This document shows, piece after piece, positions 33,436 to 45,388 of a stretch of DNA of 64,000 bases; position 1 is the stretch's first letter; each line of letters begins with the position of its first letter. The DNA is taken from positions 5,524,512 through 5,588,511 of the forward strand of contig JASSKH010000009.1 of NCBI GenBank assembly GCA_031763025.1, given 5' to 3'. The translations under genes and the position numbers were made by a program. The notes under the pieces were generated by a model, which saw only the letters and a list, made by a program, of their open reading frames with translations, ran no database searches and was not told the origin of the DNA. Source of the DNA: Macrocystis pyrifera (lineage: Eukaryota; Sar; Phaeophyceae; Laminariales; Laminariaceae).

Positions 33436-35520
33436 TGGATATATTGATCCAGCCGACTCGCGGCGATTAATTCGTAAGTACAAAAACCTTGGAGTAAAGG
33501 CAATATGCGCAGTACAGAACCTCGAAATACTGAGAATATTTCGCAGTACATGCATGATACATATTCCTCGCAAATGCGTATCTCGAAACACTGCCAGACT
33601 GCTTTAAGTACTCAAATCGTCTCCAGCGAAAGTGGTTTGCTCCAACTCCCACTCGTGTGGGACTATCTGGGTGTGTTTGGTGCCGAACGCTGGGCCTACG
33701 AATTGTCGACGCGGTGCACAGACGGTTGAAGTATACATCATACCCGAAGTATACTGGGCATATTGAGGGTATTTCATTACTGCGAGTACTGAGTCTCGCA
33801 GAAGAAACAGCAGTACGAACACTACCAACGGACCAAATACTGCTATTAATACTACTGTAGACTAGAATACTTGTAGTACCCGCGGTACAGAACCCCGAGA
33901 CACTTTAAGCACAACAGGGGGTATCCACGCCAGCAGCAGTAGCGAACCCCGTATTAGTGCGAGCCCGAAAGTATACGAAGTAGTATCGACAGAACCTGAC
34001 AATACTGCGAGCACTCGCAGTATATATCTCGAGTACAAAACCCCCGAAATACTGCGAGTGTACGAAGTACCTACGATAATAATCAGTATTTTCTCGAGCA
34101 TACTTTGCTTTACTCCCAACTATTGCGATTGGGAGTAGCTGTGAAATGTTGAGGTGTGAACGCACGCCACACGTAAGCGCGCCCAAACTCTTGATCTTGG
34201 GTAAAAACACACAAGTAACTTGTATATCATATTTTACGCTCAGAAAAGCAAAATGTGTGAACGAATGTATGATTATTAATACTGTTGTAGTCCTGGTACA
34301 AAAAAAAGTCAAAAAAAGCGTGAAATCGGAATCGAACAAAATCGCGTGGATAAATGGGAATGCGAGTCGAACCTAATTGGGTAAAAATGGAATATAGACG
34401 AGGCGTATTTGCAAATTTATTTATCGTCGCGCTGAGTATTTCAAATGTCTACGCTAGAACAGTGCTCGTACAACTGGCACGTCGTGTTTTTACGCAATCT
34501 AAAACACTTTGCACGATCTCCTACAGCAGTAGAGTGGCTCGTACAGGTGCGACTGCATATACAGCAGTACTGCTGTAGAATGCCACGCGAGGAACGTGCG
34601 TGTACTGACCCCCTTTGAGCTGGCTCTAGGATCTATCGGTCAGCAATGTAGGACACACAGCAATGAGAACTACTGCTGCTCTAAGTATGCTTTGTACGAA
34701 CGCTGCTGTACGAATGATTTGTGGTACAGCAGTAGTACGAACGATTTGTTTTTGTTGTACTCGAGACGACGAATATATCGATCCGGGGATAATGGGTCAC
34801 ACACTGCGGAAGGTACGTGCATCGGCCAATGAAGATGGCAACAACAACGAACTACAGTAGTAGTACTGAGCTTCCAGCGCGGATCTTCCACATGCGCATA
34901 GTACCCTGCCTGCCTGCTGCTGTTGGCGCACTGTGCTGAGCACAGCTGGAGCAGTGGCCATGTTGGATCACACACAGCAATAGTTACTGCTGTAGTTCGT
35001 GGCGTGGTCAAGTGATCGATCGAATAGTAAACCAACTGCTGTGATAGCCGCAGTACGATCATGCCATACGCGCAAGGTGTGCCCACTGCTGTTGCTGCTG
35101 GGCAGCAGGGCAGCAGGGTTGTGGTGCTGTAGGAAGCTGGAGGTAAGCGCGCTCTGTGCACTGCTGTGGCTATTGTTCTCTAGGCGGTGGTCCGTGCTCC
35201 GTGCAACACAAGTATGTACAGGGATATACCTGGTATACGTCATCCTGGGTATATACGGATCAAAAAGTATATGGCAAACGATGGAATGCGGACTGTAGGC
35301 TCGGACAAACGCAACCAACCACAGCAACACTGCGCATATGGGCGTGTCGCACACGCACGGCGGGTGGGCGGGGGGGCGGCAGCGTTGGGACGTTGGGATC
35401 TGTGCATGTTGTCTGTTGTGTACCTGGTACATGTCTGAGCCGTGTGCTCACAGCTCGTGAGAGCCTAATATATAGGGGAGAAAACAGACAGCATGACATG
35501 TATGTACCGATACGTACGTA
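33436..35520. other. no gene seen
   Basis: 33700-34100 repeats short motifs such as ATACTGCGAG and CAGAACC in both orientations. CTG runs lie at 35080-35110. No domain-bearing frame. Confidence 0.45.
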
Positions 35521-35524
35521 CAAA

Positions 35525-35690
35525 GTAAGGCCTCTTTACTGAAACCAGGGAAATCGTCTTATCCACTCCCGCCGGAAAAAAAACTTTGAGCGCCCGCCAC
35601 GCGCTTCAGAGTGCACGGATCGCGCCGAGACCTAGACCAATGTGTCCGGCAGGGCTTCCCGTGTCCGTGTACTTAGTGTTTTGCGGGCTC
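35525..35690. repeat. REP-H copy 2
   Basis: Joined end to end with REP-I copy 2, whereas copy 1 stands alone at 30060. Confidence 0.75.
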
Positions 35691-35935
35691 CCTCTGAAGG
35701 TATGCCTCATGCTAGGGCCGAGATTGCAGGGACGACTATTATAAGAAACGTAACATGATGCATACAAGCAAATCCCCCGGGGGTGTATTAATATCAAGTT
35801 AAAAAGTGGGAGCATCGTCATAGGCGGGTGTCCAGCAGCAGTATATATATGTACATGGTGCTGTGTGGCTGAATGAAGTTCGACGACGTTTGCTCGGTGG
35901 TTTTTATAATTGTGAATATATATATATATATATAT
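35688..35935. repeat. REP-I copy 2
   Basis: See 32937-33211 for the matching landmarks. Ends in (AT)n at 35917-35938. Confidence 0.8.
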
Positions 35936-35939
35936 ATGA

Positions 35940-38000
35940 GGTATCTCCTCGTTTCCATTGCGCACGCATACTTGTACCAACATACGACCGCAAAATAAAG
36001 CACCGTGGCTGTCGCAAAGGCGAATGTGTGAAGCGCTGGTGCTACTGCCGTACTGATGTTGTACCCGCTGCTGCTATTTATAGTGCTGTGTGTGCCGTGG
36101 CTGCGCGGCTACTTCTGAAATCCCGAGGGAGGGTCACATTGGTATCGTCGTCCGCCCGCCCCCCTGCGCAACATCGAATTAGTTCCACACGGCACTCACG
36201 CACGCACACGCGCGCACACAAATGCACCGTCCGCGGCTGTCACGAAAGGAAGAGCTTGATGTACGACTAGTGTTGTTCCGTGGCTGCCACATGGTAGAGA
36301 GCTTTACCGGGACTTTGGGATCAGACACGATACAGCAGCAGCAGCAGCAGCAGGAGCAGCAGGAGCAGGAGCAGCAGGAACAGCCAGCAGCAGAGCAAAA
36401 TCTCGACTTACGGTGCTTTTTTTTCCACTGTTGTTTGTCGTGCTTGGCTGTGGGGGGGTGCGTGGGTGGGTGGGCGGGCGAAACGCCTCACCGTAATTAC
36501 TTGCCAGATTTCGCGACTTTTGTGGCGCCAGAGCATGCGCCACGGAGCCCGGGGCCCGGCCGGGACCGACACTTGCGCCGTAGTGTACACGCGAGAGCCC
36601 TCCGTGTCCCGCAGCCTAGAGCGGGAGAAGAGGCCCGCGGTCGGGTTGAAACTCATAGTATTTCGGAAGAAGAAGAAAAAAAAAGTCGAATCAAGGGCTC
36701 CGATGGGCGCATACTTCGGATACGAAAATAGACACCTCTGGTGTTAATTTGTGTTTCGTTCGTGACGTAACCCCTAAGCTATGAAAAAAAGAGACCATTC
36801 ATGTTTTCGAGATGCTCATGACGTTTATATCCGGGAATAAGTCCATGCCGAAATTGACACCTCTTGTGTCGATTTGTGAAATTGACATCCTCTGTGTCAA
36901 TTCGTGAAATTGACACCTCTGTGACACATGTCAATTTGTGTTTTGTTTATGACTTCAGCACCTGCTCTATGAAATATGAGCCGTTTTTGTTTGGAGATCT
37001 TCATGACATTCGGGATCAGTTCCACGCGGAATGAACAAGTGTTTGCAGAAAAAAAGCAATGCCCAGTAGAAAGTGTGTGTGTGTGTGTTTTTTTTTTTTA
37101 CGTGATCATTTGGGCAAATCGAGGCCAAGATGTGTTTTGCAGGATGAGGCAAATCGCAAAGTGTGTAAAAGCCGCCAAAGCACGTCTCATTCATGACTAT
37201 CGTTTCTCGTGCTCAGTTGTTTTTTTTTTTTTTGGCTGTCAATCCTCGCCCTCATTTTCTCAAATGCTTACGACACCGCAATCCCATATCGCTCTCAGGC
37301 TCGTTTATGATACCTGGTGTTCCTATACCAGTCTCCGGGGTCTCGGGACTCATTTCTGAGATTCGTGAGCAAGATATATTATTTTCTCGGTTCTCATTCT
37401 GATGTATCGTCGTTTCCTGATGTTTCTCAGTTCTGAGTCATGAACCTGCTTTCTCGCCCCGCCGGAGACCCATATCTCGCGGAAGTGTGGTGAGCTTAAG
37501 CTTTGTTTTTATCAATCCGCCGGAGGATTAATACACATATATAGAACTACTTACAGATATCTCAACCTCGGAGCGTGCTCGGTTGGTACATCCCTGGCCT
37601 CTCAGAGCTCCCACTTGGGAATCGCCTCCGTTTATTACTTGCCGGACCGTTCCAGCGAGTCTTCGTTTTCTCCATTTCTCGTCGTACTTTCAGTCCTTCT
37701 TCCCTTTTTTCTTCCTTCGTTTCGTGTGCGTGCGTGTACTCCGAGCACGGTTGCGCGGGCGAACCCGGCACCGTCGCGGGTGTCAGCGGATGCTGGCGAG
37801 TAGAGGGGGAGTTGCAAGGAGCGCGGTCGCCGCTTTCGTGCCTAGGCGTCGCCTGTGCCTCGAGACACGAGGGATGCATCAATAGACTCTGTCTGATTTT
37901 GGATAGAGTACGTACGAGTATTTAAGGTTCGTTCGGGACTGTAAGATAATATTCAAGCGGTGCTTATTTTTGCGACCGGCTGAGAGTCCCAAGAGGAGGT
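35940..38000. other. no confirmed gene; short tandem repeats
   Basis: CAG/GAG-rich stretch 36331-36385. 36850-36950 has about three units of GAAATTGACACCTCTGTGTC type. 37540-37960 is CT-rich and could be the leader of the candidate exon at 38008. Confidence 0.4.
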
Positions 38001-38007
38001 ACCCCGA

Positions 38008-38186
38008 ATGAGCACCAACATTGTCGAGCTTGCGTCGAGGTCCACGGTGAGCACCAGGCTTCACGCGAGGCAGGCGACGGGGCTCACTGTGGAAGAGAGG
38101 GAGGGAAGCTTTACCGAGACTGAATCGGTAGCGAGATGGTCGCGAGAGGGGCGGGCGGCGTACGAGGCTGAGAGAGAAGCTCTGCT
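38008..38186 (+). CDS. candidate first coding exon, unknown protein
   Basis: An open frame from ATG (context CCCGAATGA) encodes MSTNIVELASRSTVSTRLHA and continues as a charged, helix-like segment (VARWSREGRAAYEAEREAL). It ends at a good donor, CT/GTAAGA, leaving two bases of a codon. A compatible charged segment (VVERKRYIATARSRDRRELI) lies at about 39136-39210, and a phase-compatible AG precedes it, but that acceptor lacks a pyrimidine tract. No family is recognised and the exon call may be wrong. Confidence 0.35.
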
Positions 38187-38694
38187 GTAAGATTTTTTCT
38201 TTTTTTTCATTTTTTTCTTTTTTTCACTGGTGTAAGGTGTTCCACTCAAGTAGTAAATTATTACACGAAAGGGGACCGGGATTTTTTTTTTTTTTAGAAT
38301 TTTTCGGTTTCATTTTCATTGTTTTTGCTGTGTTGCTGTGCCGTTCTGTGCTTTATCTTTCGTACATACGACGAGTACACAGACACAGAGCATATCGAAA
38401 GAAGAAAATAGGTACCCTACCTGGGGTATGTACGTATGTACGACGTGTGAGCGAGCGTAGCGGAAAACCGCCCGCGACGCAAAGCATATGTGGCGTCCGG
38501 CTGTTTTCCCTCCTGAAGCATGGCGGCGGGACTCTTGGCATTATCAAGTCGCCAGTTGGCAGCTATAACTACAGGGGCCATAAAAAAAAAAAAACCAATC
38601 ATGGACCTCTGTCCGCTTCGCATAATTCGATGTACTTTTCCTTCCTGAGCGAGCGTAGCGGGCGGCGTAGGCCGCCCGCGGAGCGGAGCGCCTT

Positions 38695-38736
38695 TATATA
38701 TATATATTATACCTGGTAATATATATATATATATAT
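38695..38736. repeat. (AT)n around a palindromic TACCTGGTA
   Basis: Two AT runs flank ATTATACCTGGTAATAT; the whole can fold back on itself. Confidence 0.8.
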
Positions 38737-38999
38737 CTTGGATGCAGTATGTGTTGTCTATATAACCTCCTGACGGGGTCATTTCTCTGAGCGGACTGGT
38801 GTGATCTCCTAATAAGCCTAATAATGCTTGTTACTGCTGTACTGTAATTACACCGCGAAAAGGAAGGTACGAGGTACCTGGTACTGCTGTACTTCTGACA
38901 CTGATACGGTGTTAATTATCCCGCGGAAAGATTTTTGTTTTTTTTTTAATCACCCCGAGTTTTTTTCGTGTTGTCTCTTGCTGTTTGCGCTGTACAAGC

Positions 39000-39000
<1 letters not shown>

Positions 39001-39040
<40 letters not shown>
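39001..39040. repeat. (CTG)n microsatellite
   Basis: About 13 CTG units. Confidence 0.95.
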
Positions 39041-39768
39041 GGCTTGCTTGCATTAGTACCGTACTCGCCCCCCCCAAACGAGGCAGGGGCGGGGAGGAGA
39101 GGAGTGGAAGAAGTTGAAGGCGACCTGCGCAGGGAGGTGGTGGAGAGAAAGCGGTACATAGCGACCGCAAGGTCGAGAGATCGAAGAGAACTTATACGAA
39201 GCTCGCGACAACAACAACAACAACAACAACAAAGGCCGAAATCGCAGCACGAAACAGATATACCGGTACATCTTACATATCCCCCCACCAAAAGTAGAGC
39301 CTTGCTGTCTCCAAGAAAACAACCTCCGTGTCTCCTCATTTCCACCTAAATTCCGACGAAACGAGCGCGAGCGCAGCTCGAGGTCGCTGTGCTCGGCGGC
39401 GGCGGAGCGCGACCGCGAAAGTGCGCGGGAGGGACTGGGCCCGGCGTAGCCCCGGAGATGCCACCCGCGAAGAAAGCGGGGAGAAAGCGAGGGCGAAGAC
39501 CCCCGAGACCGGACGCCGACGGATCCCGCTCGGTGCCCCGAGACTATAAATAGGCGAAACTTGGAGGTTTCCGCTCACTCTCTGAGGATTCAATAGGCAT
39601 TTCATGTATAGCAGATAGATAGATAGATATATATATAGATATTTCTACAAGGTTCCCATTGGGGATGTGGTTGAAGTGAAATCTCGCGGGGTGTGGCAAG
39701 GTGAAGGAGGGGGGGGGAGGCACAGAGCAGAGGGTTTCCTCGGGTGCGTATGGGGCCAATGTGAGGTT

Positions 39769-39868
39769 NNNNNNNNNNNNNNNNNNNNNNNNNNNNNNNN
39801 NNNNNNNNNNNNNNNNNNNNNNNNNNNNNNNNNNNNNNNNNNNNNNNNNNNNNNNNNNNNNNNNNNNN
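39769..39868. other. assembly gap, 100 N
   Basis: Exactly 100 N, the usual placeholder for a gap of unknown size. ORFs spanning it are meaningless. It lies 3' of the last visible exon of the zinc-finger gene. Confidence 1.
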
Positions 39869-40194
39869 TATACAACATACAGGCTGTTGTTTCAAGGAAG
39901 GTTCGGGACAGAGGGGAAAGCAGCAGTGCCGGCAACGACAACGGTTATGGAAATGTTGTGTAGTTGCTGGGCGGCCGCGATTTCGATTTAGCCAGCATAG
40001 GAGTTTGGATGAGACATGGTATGTAAATAGTCTTCCAGGCTGCTGTAGTAACGAGGCGGGAGGCCCAGAATGTGGATCTGTCCGCTGTTGAACCCGTGGG
40101 TATGTGTAGGGAGAAATAGTCGTGATTTTGGGAAATGTGGGAACAATTTGTTGCCTCTCATTCGTCCTGGATGGAGACAATCTGCTTGTCGTAC

Positions 40195-40320
40195 TGCTTC
40201 GGAATTCCGCGAAGCCCTGGAGCAGGCGAAATGGAAGGGAGTCTTCTTGCGCTTGATGATGATGTCTCCGTCTTTGATGGTGGAGTCCGTCAGGCGGCAG
40301 TTGTAGCACTTGCCACGGAC
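40195..40320 (-). CDS. zinc-finger gene, exon with finger 2
   Basis: 42 codons, phase 0 at both ends. Acceptor TTTACTTCGACCAG before GTCCGTGGC, donor GAAGCA/GTACGA. Cys ligands in KCYNC, His and Cys in FHFAC. Confidence 0.55.
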
Positions 40321-40649
40321 CTGGTCGAAGTAAACATATGGGGGTGCGCGGGGCGGGAGTGGCGTGCAGGGAATGGTGGGGGAGGGGGGAAGGGGGGGGG
40401 GGGGGGCAGAGTTCATTATTTGTACTACTCTACAGCGGCACAACAGCAGTACGTAATCGCTTGCTATACGACGGCAGCAGCAGCAGCAGCAGAAGCAGCA
40501 AGTACATGCGTAAAACGCAGCAGGAAAACGGCCAAAACATTTTTTTAACGTACCAAAACGACCATTGGGGTGCAAAAAAACGACCAAAAAAAACAGTAAT
40601 CCGAATACATAAGAACAATCAGTGGATATTGAGCCAGCATTAGCAGTAT

Positions 40650-40684
<35 letters not shown>

Positions 40685-41882
40685 GCAACGGCTTCGAGCA
40701 GTGGTTGCGGCAGCATTAGCAACATTAGAAGCAGCAGAAGCAGCAATTTTTTTTTTTTTTATTTTTTTTTTTTTTATCCATCACTTTTACTTCCCAGTGT
40801 GATATGAGTAGAGCACACCAGCCCACTCGTAGGAGGTTTTACCCTCGACGATCTTCTGGACAAGCCGTGGTCACAGGTGTCGTCCCTCTCTCTCCCCCCC
40901 GGTACGTGCCTTTATTTTTTGTCGCGCATAGGGTTCAGCATTCCCACTGCTCGTCGATTTTCATCGAATGTAGCTAACTCACGCTCTCGCGCTTTCCGCT
41001 TATCAATTTTTTATGCAAGAAAAAGTCCCTATGAGCATGCACTCGGTGGGACTTGAACCCACGAAATTGATCTTGACAGGCACGCAATGGATCGCCGCAG
41101 CGTTGGCAGCAGTAGCGGCATAGCAAAGATATGATAAAAAAAGCAGAAACAAAGTATGTACCCTGGTATGCCGCGACCGCAAAAACTACGGAATTTCATT
41201 GGCGAAACAAAAATATGTACACACAAATGACCAGCATGATGTACAACGCAGCAGCAGCACCACAGCAGCGTAGCACCTATATGGAAAGAACGAAGCCCAA
41301 AACGAGAAAAAGCAGTACGTACGCAAAATGCAGCAGCAAAATGACCAAAATATTTGTTCCAGGTACCCAAACGACCATTTAGGTACAAAAACGATCAAGA
41401 AAAACAATAATCCGAGTACATGCGAACATCCAGTGAATATTGCGGCAGCATTATTATTAGCATTAGCATTAGCAGCAGCAGCAGCAGCAGCAACGGATCG
41501 CCGCAACGTTGGCTGCAGCAGCAGCAGCAGCATAGCAACGATATGAAAAGGAGGAAGAAAAAAACTACGTACCCTGGTCGGCCGCAATCGCAAAACGTAC
41601 GGTAATTATTGACGATACAGAAATATGTACACACACACGAGTGTAGTAATACACACACGAATCACGTCCAGCATGATGTACGGCAACAACGCAGCAACAC
41701 CACAAAAAAAAGTCGTTGTCGATACAGAAATATGTACACACGCACAAGTGTAATAGGCACACAAATCATGTCCAGCATGATGTGTACGGGAACAACGCAG
41801 CAGCGCCACAAAACGACAAAACGACCAAGAAACACAATTATCCGAGTACATACGAACATTCAGTGAATATTGCGGCACCACT

Positions 41883-41916
<34 letters not shown>

Positions 41917-43453
41917 GCAACGGATCGCCACAGCGTTGGCAGCAGCAGCAGCAGCATAGCAACGATATGAATAGAAGGAAGAAAAAAAGTATGTACCCCG
42001 AGTCGGTCCGAAAGTATTTTTGGTACCTCACTATAGATAGACCCACCCCCGCATGCTGTACGGCAACAACGCAGCAGCAGCAGCATAGCAACAATACGAA
42101 AAGAACCAAGCTAAAATACGAGAAAAAGTAGTTCGTACGCAAAATGCAGGAGCAAAACGACCAAAATATTTTTTTTTACGTATAAAAAAAAACATTTGGG
42201 TACAAAACCGGCCAACAAAAACAATAATCCGCGTTGGCAGCAGCAACATAGCATCGATATGAAAATAAGGAAGAAGAAAACTATGTACCCTGGTATGCCG
42301 CGATCGCAAAACCTACGGAAATTCAGTGACGATACAGAAATATGTACACACACAAGTGCAGCATGATGTACGGCAACAACGCAGCAGCACCACAGCAGCA
42401 GCAAGCAGCAGCATAGCAACGATAGGAAAAAAAATCAAGCCAAAAACGAGAAAAGGCAGTACGTACGCAAAATGCAGGAGCAAAACGACAAAAATATTTT
42501 TCACGGATCAAAAGAACCATTTGGGTACAAAAACGACCAATAAATACAATAATCCGAGTACATACGGACATTCAGTGGATATTGCGGCAGCATTAGCAGC
42601 AGAAGCAGCTACAGCATTAGCAGCAGCAGCAGCTGCAATGAATCGCCGCAGCGTTGGCAGCAGCAGCGTTGGCAGCAGCGTTGGCAGCAGCAGCAGCAGC
42701 ATAGCAACGATATGAAAATATGGAAGAAAAAAGCATGATGTACCCTATTAATAGTATGCCGCCATCGCGAAACCTACGGAATTTTATTGACGATCCGAAA
42801 ATATGTACACTTCCAGCATGACGCACGGCAACAACGCAGCAGCACTACAGCAGCAGCAAGTGCACAGCAGCAGCAAGTGCACAGGAGCAGCAGGTGCACA
42901 GCAGCAGCACTCATGGCGTGGCGCTGACAGCAGCAGCAGCAGCAGCAGCCGAAACGAGCAAAGGGGGTACGTAGGGTCACCAAAACATGTACACATAGAA
43001 ATCGTGCGCACCGAAAATGCACCACAGTAGCAGCAGCACTCACATCGTTCGGTGCAGCGGTGACGGCGACAGCTGAATCCTCCGTTCCTTCGTTCACGTC
43101 CCGCAAACAGTTGTGCATATGCGCGTTCGCGTGCACTGTGTAAGAGGAGCCGACGCAACGCACGAAGGGGAAAGAACGAGCATGGATGAGTCCAAAAAAT
43201 ATTAATAAACGCTTTGAGGTAGGTTTGTGTACAAAAAGGCAATTGAAAACCCCCAATAAACGTACTGGCAACAGACAGCATTCAACAATAGACCCAAGAC
43301 ACTCACCACTGTCAGCAGTCTCGAGGGAGTACGAGACAGTCCCTTCCTTGATCGGGCGAGCACATAACTCGCAGTTGGTTGCCCAATACAGGATGATCCC
43401 GCCACCATCGCACATGAGATCCTCGCAGGTGGCGAAGGCCACGTTTTTTGCCA
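40195..43453 (-). CDS. zinc-finger protein gene, partial (three exons)
   Basis: Exons 43453-43307, 43135-43044 and 40320-40195 join in frame: the first donor leaves one base of a codon, the second exon supplies two, and the second/third junction is phase 0. All borders are GT-AG. Two cysteine fingers result. Finger 1 is C-x2-C with IKEG (NCELCARPIKEGTVSYS), closing at HMHNC. Finger 2 is C-x2-C with IKDG (GKCYNCRLTDSTIKDGDIII), closing H-x2-C (FHFAC). The spacing recalls PARP-type treble-clef fingers, which bind DNA breaks or RNA; that is a resemblance, not an assignment. The 5' end is uncertain: the frame stays open to 43664. The 3' end is not seen and may lie beyond the gap. Confidence 0.6.
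40480..42960. repeat. complex CAG-bearing array, ~5 degenerate units of 350-500 bp
   Basis: Landmarks recur in order: ACGCAAAATGCAG, AACGACCAAAATATTT, CATTTGGGTACAAAAACGAC, CAATAATCCGAGTACATACG, CAGTGAATATTGCGGCAGCA, a CAG run, GATCGCCGCAGCGTTGGCAG, CATAGCAACGATATGAAAA, and GATACAGAAATATGTACACA. Good copies of the ACAATAATCC block are at about 40590, 41402, 41837, 42220 and 42545. The frames through it are low-complexity and differ between units, so it is not a coding array. Confidence 0.75.
40775..41085 (-). mobile_element. tSINE copy 3, intact C tract, head truncated
   Basis: Same body as copies 1 and 2. The T-arm is well preserved on the minus strand (GTGGG, TTCAAGT, CCCAC). The tRNA 5' part is cut where the CAG array begins. 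The A tail is a long T run on plus (40747-40775). The internal tract GTCGTCCCTCTCTCTCCCCC is uninterrupted. Confidence 0.75.
43044..43135 (-). CDS. zinc-finger gene, small exon closing finger 1
   Basis: 92 nt: two bases completing a Val codon, then 30 codons (HANAHMHNCLRDVNEGTEDS and on). Acceptor CTCTTACACAG, donor GAACGAT/GTGAGT. The preceding intron is 171 bp (43136-43306). Confidence 0.5.
43307..43453 (-). CDS. zinc-finger gene, exon opening finger 1
   Basis: Encodes VAFATCEDLMCDGGGIILYW then NCELCARPIKEGTVSYSLET, with a strong donor GACAGTG/GTGAGT. I placed the acceptor at CGCGCCTAG (43456-43454). An upstream start in the same frame (to 43664) is possible. Confidence 0.5.
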
Positions 43454-43904
43454 CTAGGCGCGGAGTTCTTGGCAAGTAAGTAAGTGCTGGTCCGTGCACC
43501 GGTCGCAAACAACAGTCGGCACCAGGTCGGTCTTTGTCGTTGCCGCTCTCTTGCCAGAGGGCGAGGACCACGCGCCTCTCGACGAGGGGAGGTGAGCTTA
43601 GGGGGCGTGGAGAAGGGAGAGGCGGGGGTTGCAGCACCAGCAGGTTCGCCACCGACAGCAGCAAGCAGCTTGGCCGCCTACAGCTGCATCTAGATGCCGT
43701 TCGTCGAAGGCGAGACGCCTCTTCAAGGCGTTGTGCGAAGAGCTGTCTATTGGTTGCAGTTTGCGAAGAAAAAAGAAGAAAGGTTGTTTGGCTGTTTGGC
43801 TGTTCGGCTGTTTCAAAGAAGAAGGGCTGTTTGCGAAGAGCTGTCTATCAGTCGGTCTGTCTGCCAAGAGCTAGCAAGTGACAACGACCTCAAAAATCGT
43901 AATT

Positions 43905-43969
43905 ATAGTTGTATCTATATATAGGTTTTTGTATGCACCGTAGGTCCTGTTAGCTATGGTCCCCCGTAA
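43905..43969. mobile_element. MITE-1 right half
   Basis: TATATAGGTTTTTGTATGCA leads to the terminus CTATGGTCCCCCGTAA with TA after it. The left half is absent. Confidence 0.7.
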
Positions 43970-43974
43970 TAATG

Positions 43975-44235
43975 CGTCACACGGGTAACAGATAGCACGC
44001 GATACTGTTGCTGAATAGCGCCGGTGTTTCCGCTCGGCACGGGTGGTTTCATGAGACAGCACACGAGGCTAAACAGCGCCGGTATTTACCGCCGTACAAC
44101 ACGGGCGATAACACTGCACGCGATACTGTTAGTAAACAGTGCCGGTATTTCCGTCCGACACGGGCGACACATGAGATAAGATAGCACACGAGAAGAAACG
44201 GTGCCGGTATTTGCCGTATCGCACGAGTTGTAAGA
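43975..44235. repeat. degenerate ~60 bp minisatellite
   Basis: Four units share GCACACGAG/GCACGCGATACTGTT, AACAGCGCCGGTATTT and GCACGGGCGA-like stretches. Confidence 0.65.
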
Positions 44236-44350
44236 TCTTAATGGAGCAAAACCCCCGGGACGAAGTTCGGGGTCGATTTACTTCAAAAACATGGGGAGCG
44301 GGGCTGGGAGGGGGGACGGGGGAGGGGGGGGGGAGGGGGGGGAGGGGGGT

Positions 44351-44410
44351 GTACTCGATAGGAGAGATGTACTCGATCTCATGCATGGCCGTAGTCGTAT
44401 GACCATAGAG
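44351..44410 (-). mobile_element. CTN 3' end next to G-rich DNA
   Basis: GTACTCGATAGGAGAGATGT then ACTCGATCTCATGCATGGCC and GTAGTCGTATGACC, the inverse of the CTN tip, between G-rich runs (44310-44349 and 44411-44440). A duplicated GTACTCGAT resembles the copies at 2664 and 58540. Confidence 0.65.
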
Positions 44411-44439
44411 GGGGGAGGGGGGGGAGGGGGGAGGGAGGC

Positions 44440-45000
44440 ACACACGCACAACGAAGATGTGTCGTTGTCGCTCGTCGTTTTTTTTTATTTTTCTTCTTCT
44501 TCCCGTGGTCGTCGTCGTCGTCGTCGAGAATAAAAAAACGACTGTTTGAGATTCGGATCCGAGAGGATGTGTGTGCAATCTTTTTTTTTTTTTTTTTTCA
44601 TCGCACGTGTGTTACTTACAACGGTCTCCAATGGTTGGGTGCTGGTAGGCTTTAAGCCGACACGCACGAACGCCGTGGGTCACGCCAACCAACCACAACC
44701 GTCGACCTCGGCTCGGCTGTTTTTTTTTTTTTTTTTTGGCCCCTCTCACGCGCGGGGGAGCGTATTAATAGTAAGTTTGTAACCTTTCCCACTCCGACCG
44801 CTCTGTTTTTTCCCTATAGAACGAACGAAAGCTCGTTTGCTCGTTTTAAACACACAATTCCAAGCGTTCCTTTTATATAATATTTCCGATCAATGCGGTG
44901 GCAAAAAAAAAAAAAAGAAAGAAAAAAAAAGGTGTCTCACGCAAAAGGAATACGACCGGGGTGGCATGTTTTTGCCCCCCAAGATATTTCTGGCTCGGCC
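44440..45000. other. no gene seen; T runs
   Basis: GTC triplets at 44505-44525 and T runs near 44580 and 44720. Confidence 0.45.
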
Positions 45001-45004
45001 GGGA

Positions 45005-45375
45005 TTCTTTTAACCCAGTATCGTTTGAATGCCATTGTTTGTGTAATGTTTTCACAATGTTTTCTGGTGATACGCCTATTCTGTGTGGACTTTGGGGTTT
45101 ATTCGTCGGATTTCGCCCTTGTACAAGCATTTGTATTTTACGGAGGACCGTAGTAAATAGGACCGAATATTGTTAGTAAAAAAAAGCAGGTAAATATATA
45201 GGTTTTTTATGTATACCAAAGGTCTTATTAACTGTGGACCCCCGTAATAATACGTAGCTTTTCTCGAAATGTTTTTTTTGGGGGGAGTGAGGGACTGAGA
45301 CCCTTAAGGTCAGGTGAGGAGCCTCAGCGATTTTGGGTGCGCTGCCTCCACCGTGGAGCAACATGCCTTGCCGGG
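45005..45375. repeat. REP-F copy 3 interrupted by MITE-1
   Basis: TTTTAACCCAGTATCG at the left and GGTCAGGTGAGGAGCCTCAG at the right, with MITE-1 between. Confidence 0.6.
45138..45247. mobile_element. MITE-1 copy inside REP-F
   Basis: Termini TTACGGAGGACCGTAGT and AACTGTGGACCCCCGTAA. Confidence 0.85.
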
Positions 45376-45388
45376 GGTAGTATTAGTA

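Larger units (their letters stand above)
40321..43043 (-). other. large intron of the zinc-finger gene, holding a CAG-rich array and a tSINE
   Basis: 2723 bp between the two phase-matched exons. Almost all of it is repeat: the array at 40480-42960, tSINE copy 3 and a 15-nt G run (40392-40406). Confidence 0.5.

Noticed and set aside
39602-40309. ORF spanning the N gap
   Set aside because: The frame through 100 N is arbitrary because the true gap size is unknown.
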